Positions 6,330 through 10,929 of a stretch of 11,508 nt of DNA are shown here, piece by piece. Every line of letters starts with the position of its first letter. The first letter of the stretch is position 1. A program made the translations under genes and the position numbers. The notes under the pieces were generated by a model. The model was given only the letters and a program-made list of their open reading frames with translations, was not told the origin of the DNA and ran no database searches. Source of the stretch: Gemmatimonadaceae bacterium (lineage in GTDB: Bacteria; Gemmatimonadota; Gemmatimonadetes; Gemmatimonadales; Gemmatimonadaceae); contig JANWKK010000267.1 of the NCBI GenBank assembly GCA_025451425.1, positions 1-11,508 of the forward strand. The letters are read 5' to 3'.

Positions 6330-7007
6330 CTACCACAGGAAGGGAACGAGACGATATCGGACTCTTCGTTGATACTCGGAGTAGCCCGACAGACTCGCGG
6401 CGAGAAAGCGTTCCTCGTCGAGCAGTCGCCACATGAGCAGCGGAATGAACAAGGCGACAGCTACCAGTCCCCACCACGAGCCAAGTGCGAACGGCGTAGC
6501 GATTACGTAGAGCAACGCGCTCGCGTACATCGGATGACGCACGATCGCGTATGGGCCGGTCGAGATCACGGTCTGATTCTGCGCGATCTGGATCGTAGCG
6601 GCCGTGTATGTGTTGGCGCGATAGACGATCATGATGAACGAGAAGCCTAACGCGACCAGCGCGTCGCCGAGGATGACAACGGGGAGCGGTACATGCGACC
6701 ACGCGTTGCGATAGTCGAGCGCCGGCACGACGAGCAGCGCAATGAACGCCGCAGACGCGCCCCACATGATGATCGTCTGAACAGGCCGCTGCTCGGCCGT
6801 CGGGCCACCGGTCATGCGGCGCTCGAGGAGTGCGGGGTCGCGCTCGAGTAGATCCAGCGTCGTGATTACCGTTAGGCCGATGAAGATCGCGAGGTAGACC
6901 CAGGCTTGCCAATAGCGCGTCGTGCCCGCGATACCGAATAGCAGCAGGCCCATGACGATTGCCAGCGCGACGACCGACAGCCACGCCTTCGCCGCGAGGT
7001 GTTTCAT
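6330..7007 (-). CDS. Isoprenylcysteine carboxyl methyltransferase-family membrane protein
   Basis: 225-residue polytopic membrane protein of the ICMT/PEMT-like family, which methylates lipid-linked or small hydrophobic substrates with SAM at the membrane. About five hydrophobic segments (roughly 7-27, 34-52, 78-95, 107-127, 163-192). The diagnostic C-terminal cofactor region is present: GPYAIVRHPMYAS (151-163), then LDEERFL (196-202) and the terminal GYSEYQRRVRYRLVPF (208-223). Bacteria lack prenylated CaaX proteins, so the substrate is open, perhaps a lipid, quinone or xenobiotic. The ATG at 7007 overlaps the upstream gene's TGA (ATGA) and has no Shine-Dalgarno site of its own, implying translational coupling to the DUF5946 gene. 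The stop is followed after 29 bp by the PspC gene. Confidence 0.85.
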   Translation of the reverse strand: MKHLAAKAWLSVVALAIVMGLLLFGIAGTTRYWQAWVYLAIFIGLTVITTLDLLERDPALLERRMTGGPTAEQRPVQTIIMWGASAAFIALLVVPALDYRNAWSHVPLPVVILGDALVALGFSFIMIVYRANTYTAATIQIAQNQTVISTGPYAIVRHPMYASALLYVIATPFALGSWWGLVAVALFIPLLMWRLLDEERFLAASLSGYSEYQRRVRYRLVPFLW

Positions 7008-7432
7008 GTCGCCGAACCGATGCCACGCTCGTTGAGCATACCAATTACGATGCTCCGGTTCCCGGTGAAGGCGCCCCAGGCCACGGCGCACCATTCGTGA
7101 ATCGCGCGGTCGCGCTCCGGGCCTTCGGGCGCCTTCATGACGTCGATCGCCGTGAGCTGGCCGCGAGTGCTCGGCAATGTGAATGATGGCCAATTCCCTC
7201 GGTGTCGCGCGAGCTGTCGGTGGACTCGTTGTACTTGGCGACCGGTGAAGCCTTTCTCGACGCACAAGTAGAGTCCGACGAGGGCGAAGGTTACGTGGAT
7301 CGGCTTGCTCGTATCGGTCGCGTTCTGCGCGGCAAAGGCGTCGATGACGTGCTGGTGTATGAACGCCGGATCGCCGTGCGTGAGCGTATAGCCGCAAAGC
7401 TCGTCGTATGCTTCACGCTGGGTTGCCGACAT
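7004..7432 (-). CDS. DUF5946 family protein
   Basis: 142 residues, soluble. Best matches my recollection of the DUF5946 family, small proteins of unknown function. The pattern is an N-terminal Cys (Cys13, here without the usual zinc-ribbon CxxC), then DPAFIHQHVIDAFAAQN (21-37), a hydrophobic LVGLYLCVEKGFTG (51-64), and a C-terminal acidic-tryptophan helix IHEWCAVAWGAF (about 110-121). His26 and His28 are candidates for metal binding. The ATG at 7432 shares its A with the TAA of a small ORF (TAATG) and lacks a Shine-Dalgarno site. The 3' end overlaps the membrane methyltransferase start by 4 bp. Both joints argue for reinitiation within one mRNA. Function unknown. Confidence 0.68.
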   Translation of the reverse strand: MSATQREAYDELCGYTLTHGDPAFIHQHVIDAFAAQNATDTSKPIHVTFALVGLYLCVEKGFTGRQVQRVHRQLARHRGNWPSFTLPSTRGQLTAIDVMKAPEGPERDRAIHEWCAVAWGAFTGNRSIVIGMLNERGIGSAT

Positions 7433-7560
7433 TAGCGAATGGGGAGCACGGTCGACGGCGCATCGCCGGCATCGGCATCCTCGTCGGCAAACTGGCCGGC
7501 GACGACGAGTTCGCGACCCGACCGCACAAAGACGTGCTCGAGCCGGAAGAGCGCGGGCAT
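7432..7560 (-). CDS. Small ORF (42 aa) coupled to the DUF5946 gene
   Basis: Unannotated small ORF: ATG at 7558-7560, TAA at 7432-7434, 42 residues starting MPALFRLEHVFVRSG and ending STVLPIR. In favour: the stop overlaps the next start as TAATG; the next gene has no ribosome-binding site of its own and needs an upstream translated frame; 34 of 42 codons end in G or C as in the neighbouring genes; and the composition (VFVRSGRELVVAGQF then an acidic ADEDADAGDA) looks protein-like. Against: no Shine-Dalgarno site precedes the ATG, and the length is short for statistics. The frame is the same as that of the upstream zinc-ribbon gene and stays open back to its TAG at 7618-7620. It may therefore instead be a detached C-terminus (61 codons after the TAG). 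No family recognised. Confidence 0.45.
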   Translation of the reverse strand: MPALFRLEHVFVRSGRELVVAGQFADEDADAGDAPSTVLPIR

Positions 7561-7617
7561 GACGAGTTTAGTGGATCGGTACTGCGCGGCCGCAAGCGCG
7601 GCGCGGCAGGGCGGCTG

Positions 7618-8028
7618 CTATCGGGACGCTGAGGGAATCTTCGGAACTGCTTTCACGCCGGGCTTCACGTCCGCGTCTTGCTCGACCCTGCCAGCCGGCG
7701 TGAAAACCTCGACGGAGAAGCTGAACTTCCGCTGCTCGCCCGGTGGGATGGCGCCGACGCCGACGATCTGGCGCGCGGTCTCCTCGCCGCGGTCGTTGGT
7801 GATCGTAATCATCACCGCGTACTCCCAAGCTTCCCCGACGTCCGGATGCCGAATCGCACCCTCGACACGCAGCGGAGTGAGGGTGGAGACGACCGTGTCT
7901 CCACCCACACCACCAAACCGCACGTGCTTCTTGCACGAAGGGCAAACGCTCGTGCTCTGCAGAATCACCGCCCGGCAGTGTGGACAGGTGCGCGTCGCAC
8001 CCGCCGGAGTCCTCCTGAGGCTACTCAC
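7618..8028 (-). CDS. Zinc-ribbon protein with C-terminal beta domain
   Basis: 136 residues, no signal peptide. An N-terminal zinc ribbon is formed by Cys15/Cys18 (CPHC) and Cys29/Cys32 (CPSC). After a glycine-rich linker comes a beta-rich domain (about 47-115) with TPLRVEGAIRHPD, a strand WEYAVMITITND, then GVGAIPPGEQRKFSFSVEVF, resembling FxLYD-like immunoglobulin-type domains that often follow zinc ribbons in bacterial membrane-associated proteins (inference). The start is GTG at 8028, giving a 4-bp GTGA overlap with the bactofilin stop. A close functional tie to the bactofilin scaffold, for example as an adaptor, is suggested only by this coupling. The C-terminus is basic (VKPGVKAVPKIPSASR). 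The same frame stays open after the TAG into the 42-aa ORF. Confidence 0.75.
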   Translation of the reverse strand: MSSLRRTPAGATRTCPHCRAVILQSTSVCPSCKKHVRFGGVGGDTVVSTLTPLRVEGAIRHPDVGEAWEYAVMITITNDRGEETARQIVGVGAIPPGEQRKFSFSVEVFTPAGRVEQDADVKPGVKAVPKIPSASR

Positions 8029-8558
8029 GAGGCGTGACGATTCCCAAGGCTAAGCGCGGATTTCGACGACGACTTCTCGGGAAGCTTATCGCGGTCATCG
8101 CCCCAGCCGAACTCGACGCGCCCGCGCATTCGGGAGCCCGAGGCGACGCTGAGCGTGCCGGCCTTGAGGTCGCCATTGAGGATTCCCGTTGCGAGGATGT
8201 CGACGTTCGCGGCGTTCTCAATGTTGCCCTCGATCTCGCCACCGATGGTGACGGAGTTCGCGCTGACGCCGCCGGTGAGCTTGGCTCCGGCGTCGATGGT
8301 GAGGTCGCCCTGGATGTGGACGTCGCCTTCGAAGCGACCGGCGATCCGGACATGGCCCGTGCCGTCGATCTTGCCGGTGATGTTGATGTCGGCAGCGATG
8401 ACGGACTCTTTCGCCTCACGCGGCACCGCTCGACGAGCCGACTGCGGGACGACGTCAACGGGATGGAACTCGGGCTCTTTCTGCAGTGCTGGTTCAGCGG
8501 TTGGGGTCATTATCGTCGTGTCCTTTTTGGATGTGGTCGGTTCCTTCCAGATTGCCAT
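8025..8558 (-). CDS. Bactofilin family polymer-forming cytoskeletal protein
   Basis: 177-residue bactofilin (DUF583), which forms a right-handed beta-helix and polymerises into filaments without nucleotide, often at the inner membrane, where it positions cell-wall and polarity factors. Seen: an N-terminal disordered segment (1-50, MAIWKEPTTSKKD, a common bactofilin opening), then the repeat-rich core (about 52-150) with the family's GxIxGxG periodicity: IAADINITGKIDGTGHV, IAGRFEGDVHI, TGGVSANSVTIGGEIEGNI, ILNGDLKAGTL. A basic, serine-rich tail follows. The ATG at 8558 has AGGA 7 nt upstream. First gene of the minus-strand run down to the PspC gene and probably directly behind the promoter. 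Confident family assignment; role in this cell inferred from family knowledge. Confidence 0.93.
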   Translation of the reverse strand: MAIWKEPTTSKKDTTIMTPTAEPALQKEPEFHPVDVVPQSARRAVPREAKESVIAADINITGKIDGTGHVRIAGRFEGDVHIQGDLTIDAGAKLTGGVSANSVTIGGEIEGNIENAANVDILATGILNGDLKAGTLSVASGSRMRGRVEFGWGDDRDKLPEKSSSKSALSLGNRHAS

Positions 8559-8612
8559 GACGACGTCCTGTTGAAGTGGGCGTGTATAGGTGGGCGAGTA
8601 GATATCAGCGGG

Positions 8613-8654
8613 GTGACGCTCCCGCTGTTATGCACGTCACGAATCTCGTCACGA
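8613..8654. promoter_or_regulatory. Repeated GTCACG elements upstream of the bactofilin operon
   Basis: The octamer CGTCACGA occurs twice as direct copies (8635-8642 and 8647-8654), 12 bp apart start to start. An inverted core GTGACG lies at 8613-8618 and another GTCACG at about 8710-8715. They lie 55-155 bp upstream of the bactofilin start, where a promoter is expected. I could not place convincing -35 and -10 boxes. Binding-site function is inference. Confidence 0.35.
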
Positions 8655-8730
8655 TGTGAAGCCGAGCCCGCTCCAAATCGCTCGTTAGGCAGAGAAAATT
8701 GTGTGGTGGGTCACGCTGGGGCGTAGATGC

Positions 8731-8802
8731 GGGTGCTAGGTGCTGGGTGCTCGGTGCTAGTTCAGGACGCTTCTAGCACCTAGCCCCTAGCACCTATCAC
8801 CA
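8731..8802. repeat. CTAG-rich long hairpin, probable terminator for the GNAT gene
   Basis: Arms 8731-8760 and 8773-8802 can pair at 25 of 30 positions around a 12-nt loop. Each arm is itself built from degenerate GGTGCTAG-like units, and the structure holds five CTAG tetramers. The right arm ends one base before the TAA (8803-8805) of the minus-strand GNAT gene, so transcripts of that gene would fold it immediately after the stop. There is no T-run, so a classical intrinsic terminator is not certain. Part of it (CTAGCCCCTAGC) recurs at 3239-3250. Confidence 0.6.
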
Positions 8803-9291
8803 TTACCCATCTCGACGCTCCCAGCGCCATACGAGTCCATCTTCGGGGTCCACGACCTCGCCAAGGCAAGCAAATCCGCACGATTCGAGGACGCGAGCCG
8901 ATGCGCCGTTCTCGGGGCGGGTGTGAGCACGAACTAAACGCACGCCCGCCTGAGTCGCGTAGTCGACGAGAGCCGCGGCCGCCTCCTTGGCAAAACCGCG
9001 GTCGCGGTAGGCCGGCTCGACACCGTAGGCGATCTCCACGACCCCCTCTACGTCAGGCGGCCCTTTGTAAGCGCAACTGCCGACCGTCGCGCCCGACGCG
9101 CGTTCCACCATCGCGAAGCCGTGCGTCCACGGACTCGGCGCCGAGCTGCGCATGCGTACGAGCCATTCTGGCGATACCTCGGCACGGTCGGCGGGGCTCA
9201 GCGCTTCGATCCGCGAGAGCGCCGACTCGGTGGACTCGAGGACGAGGTCCAGCCGTTCGGACTCGACCACGAGTTTACGATCTCCGGTCAT
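8803..9291 (-). CDS. GNAT-family N-acetyltransferase (RimJ/RimL-like)
   Basis: 162-residue acetyltransferase of the Acetyltransf_3 type that uses acetyl-CoA on a protein N-terminus or small molecule; substrate unknown. It begins with the typical VVESERLDLV (8-17). Motif A is GVEPAYRDRGFAKEAAAALVD (90-110) with the pyrophosphate loop RDRGFA. Motif B contains NGASARVLESCGF (128-140), the ENxxSxxVLEKxGF pattern of RimJ/L relatives. It ends with the strand GLVWRWERR. The ATG at 9291 gives a full-length family member; the frame is open further upstream but crosses the divergent DinB-like gene and was rejected. Its start is 66 bp from that of the exported DinB-like gene on the other strand, so the two may share a divergent promoter region. 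Confidence 0.9.
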   Translation of the reverse strand: MTGDRKLVVESERLDLVLESTESALSRIEALSPADRAEVSPEWLVRMRSSAPSPWTHGFAMVERASGATVGSCAYKGPPDVEGVVEIAYGVEPAYRDRGFAKEAAAALVDYATQAGVRLVRAHTRPENGASARVLESCGFACLGEVVDPEDGLVWRWERRDG

Positions 9292-9357
9292 TTTCCACCG
9301 TTGCGCGATAGGTTCCCGACACTCAGAATCACCCCAACCTTTGCGGCGGACAAGCAC

Positions 9358-9942
9358 ATGAAAACCTCTTTCGTTGCCTTGCTGGTGCTGGCGCTCCCGG
9401 CGACCGCGGTTGCCCAACAGCCCTCTGGGACGCCGCCGGCGAATCCGATCACGACGACGTTTCGTGGTAGTACGATGCGCTTTCAGCGCATCATCGCCCA
9501 GGCCTTCGACTCGATCCCCGAGTCGATCTTCGGGTACAAGCCGACGGCCGCGCAGCTCAGCATCGGCTTCATCGCTCAGCACGTCGCGAGCGACAATTAC
9601 TTCTTCTGTAACAATTTCGGCTCCATGAAGGCGACGGTGCCGGCGAAGGACTCGGCAACGGCCGACTCGATCAAGGCGAAGTGGCCGAAGGACACGCTCG
9701 TTGCGAAGCTGAAGGAGTCGTTCAAGTTCTGCGAGGACGCGTTCGCCCAGCTCGACGACGCCAAGCTTGCCGATCAGATCACGCTGACCTTCGGCGGCCA
9801 ATCGCGCCAGATCACGCGCGCGAACATGGTCCTCGGCCACGCCCTCGACATGGCAGATCACTACAGCCAGATCTCGAATTACATGCGTCTGAACAAGCTG
9901 CTCCCACCGACGGCGCTGCCGAGGCCGAAAGCCGCGAACTAG
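9358..9942 (+). CDS. Exported DinB-like protein
   Basis: 194 residues with a cleavable signal peptide (MKT, hydrophobic 5-17, AVA before Gln20), so periplasmic or secreted. The mature part is a DinB-type helical bundle: first ligand His75 in FIAQHVASDNYF, C-terminal helix GHALDMADHYSQISNYMR (160-177), with His161 and His168. In standard DinB proteins, including the one at 3261-3758, a histidine sits four residues before the last ligand. Here that place is Asp164, so the metal site is altered or uses a carboxylate. Two cysteines (84, 125) may form a disulfide. The ATG at 9358 follows GGCGGA by 7 nt. A strong hairpin terminator follows the stop. Divergent from the GNAT gene. Confidence 0.85.
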   Translation: MKTSFVALLVLALPATAVAQQPSGTPPANPITTTFRGSTMRFQRIIAQAFDSIPESIFGYKPTAAQLSIGFIAQHVASDNYFFCNNFGSMKATVPAKDSATADSIKAKWPKDTLVAKLKESFKFCEDAFAQLDDAKLADQITLTFGGQSRQITRANMVLGHALDMADHYSQISNYMRLNKLLPPTALPRPKAAN

Positions 9943-9960
9943 TCTGACGTAGTAATCAGG

Positions 9961-9990
9961 AGCGGGCGGCTGATGACACAGCCGCCCGCT
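9961..9990. terminator. Bidirectional hairpin terminator
   Basis: Perfect 11-bp GC-rich stem (AGCGGGCGGCT at 9961-9971 with AGCCGCCCGCT at 9980-9990) and an 8-nt loop, followed by TTTCGTT. It lies between the tail-to-tail DinB-like gene (ends 9942) and the minus-strand membrane protein (stop at 9995-9997), so it can end transcription from the left. It could also serve the right-hand gene, although on that side there is little U-run. Confidence 0.8.
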
Positions 9991-9994
9991 TTCG

Positions 9995-10609
9995 TTAGGC
10001 GGTGACTGGTTTCGCCGTACCGCGCCATACGTGCTGGATGGCGAAGGCAGAGAGGAGGAGCGGAGCTACGCCCCAGATCCACGCGAGCGGTTCAGCGATC
10101 CGGATGCTGAGTACGCCCATCTCCGGGTAGTCAGCAAGGGATCCGAAGAGCCTCACACCGGCGAGCAAGAAAACCCAGCACGCGAGCAACGCCATTGAAG
10201 GCGAGATGCGTACCGGCCCCAGACCAAGTCCGAATGACGATCGACGCGGGATACCGACCTGGCCAATCACCCACAGTGGAAGCGCGAGAATCGACCAAGA
10301 AAGAAAAATCAGTGGGAACAGAAGCGGCGTAGGAAACGTCTTCGCGAGCGCAAACGGTAAGACCCAAAGGCCAATGAGGATAATCCAGAAGGCCACGAGG
10401 CCCAGTCGCCGAGCGAGCGCGAGGAGGAGAAACGCTCCGGCGAACGGAATCATCAGCAAGACGGATACTCCAAAGAGCTCGCGAATTGTCAGCCAAATAT
10501 TTACTGCTGACGCAACCCAGAGTGCGAGGATCTCGAGCGCGACAAACGCGGTGTAGAACAAGGCGAGCCTGCACGCGGCAAGCGTTACTCGCTTGTTAAT
10601 CAGGCTCAT
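9995..10609 (-). CDS. Polytopic membrane protein, function unknown
   Basis: 204 residues with about six hydrophobic segments (roughly 12-38, 45-66, 70-90, 97-117, 138-157, 172-195) separated by short basic loops such as ARRLG and IPRRSS, so an inner-membrane protein. No catalytic or transport motif is recognised. The ATG at 10609 has a good ribosome-binding site, GAGG, 6 nt upstream, placed within the coding end of the DUF2007 gene, whose stop overlaps this start by 14 bp. It is therefore cotranscribed with, and follows, the DUF2007 gene. Its TAA stop is embedded in a CGTTAGGC motif (9993-10000). Confidence 0.78.
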   Translation of the reverse strand: MSLINKRVTLAACRLALFYTAFVALEILALWVASAVNIWLTIRELFGVSVLLMIPFAGAFLLLALARRLGLVAFWIILIGLWVLPFALAKTFPTPLLFPLIFLSWSILALPLWVIGQVGIPRRSSFGLGLGPVRISPSMALLACWVFLLAGVRLFGSLADYPEMGVLSIRIAEPLAWIWGVAPLLLSAFAIQHVWRGTAKPVTA

Positions 10610-10820
10610 TGGTTTCCTCGAGGATCTCGCGAGCAGCGCTCAGCTCGTTGCCGAGGACGAAGACGTCGATGCCGCGCGCCGTCGGGCCCATGAACCCAGC
10701 GCCGAACATTCCGACGTCGCCCGAGCTGCGCGCGTGCAGCCCCGCGCCGCGCAGCCGTTCGACGAGGAGCTCAGCGGCGAAGCCCGAGCCGACGTTCGTG
10801 AGCTTTACCCAATTTGCCAT
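10596..10820 (-). CDS. DUF2007 domain protein (putative signal-transducing protein)
   Basis: 74-residue single-domain protein of the DUF2007 type, a ferredoxin-like alpha-beta fold that resembles PII-like regulators; its biochemical role is not established. Sequence pattern: WVKLTNVGSGFAAELLVERL (4-23) giving strand-helix, GAGLHARSSGD (26-36), then the terminal DVFVLGNELSAAREILEE (52-69). The ATG at 10820 is preceded by a perfect AGGAGG (minus strand, 10834-10829) at 8 nt, the best ribosome-binding site in the window, suggesting high expression. First gene of a two-gene unit with the downstream membrane protein, overlapping by 14 bp. A partner role for that membrane protein is inference. Confidence 0.82.
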   Translation of the reverse strand: MANWVKLTNVGSGFAAELLVERLRGAGLHARSSGDVGMFGAGFMGPTARGIDVFVLGNELSAAREILEETNEPD

Positions 10821-10871
10821 CTGCCCTGCCTCCTACTTATGACGCGGCTCGGTATCGCGCAATGCACACGC

Positions 10872-10929
10872 GGGTAGAGAGTTGAGGGCAGAGAGTTTGG
10901 GTACCCTCTACTCTCTACTCTCTACTCTC
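10872..10929. repeat. Low-complexity inverted repeat with tandem CTCTACT
   Basis: Three perfect 7-bp copies of CTCTACT (10906-10926) form one arm. A degenerate GAGAGTT/GAGGGCA-containing arm (10874-10900) pairs with it imperfectly around GGGTACCC. The tract ends exactly at the TAG (10930-10932) of the minus-strand peptidase gene, so it could act as its terminator. There is no T-run. Confidence 0.55.

Larger units (their letters stand above)
484..10000. repeat. Dispersed CGTTAGGC octamer, 13 GTTAGG sites
   Basis: Short dispersed motif, not a continuous element; the coordinates give its first and last site. Plus-strand copies: 1745 and 4402 (ending in T), 2679, 3379, 5416, 6870, 8683, 9993. 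Minus-strand copies: 484-491, 2157-2164, 4024-4031, 6187-6193 (GTTAGGC without the leading C) and 6645-6652. Ten are the full octamer. Ten sites lie fully within genes not at their ends, one within the first codons of the HDxxH gene, one over the stop of the membrane-protein gene and one in the intergenic region upstream of the bactofilin operon. Confidence 0.7.

Noticed and set aside
6301..7044. Long minus-strand N-terminal extension of the PspC frame (to 413 aa)
   Set aside because: It overlaps the membrane methyltransferase in another frame, is Arg/His-rich and low in hydrophobic order, and the PspC protein begins properly at the ATG at 6300.
7439..8053. 204-aa plus-strand ORF
   Set aside because: Opposite to the zinc-ribbon gene and small ORF; Ser/Arg/Thr-rich shadow translation with no motif.
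8034..8726. 230-aa plus-strand ORF
   Set aside because: Antisense to the bactofilin gene; its Asp/Val periodicity only mirrors the bactofilin repeats.
9121..9357. N-terminal extension of the exported DinB-like protein
   Set aside because: It runs antisense through the GNAT gene; the internal ATG at 9358 opens a clear signal peptide and has a ribosome-binding-like GGCGGA.
9292..9861. N-terminal extension of the second GNAT protein
   Set aside because: Antisense to the DinB-like gene; the GNAT domain begins exactly after the ATG at 9291.
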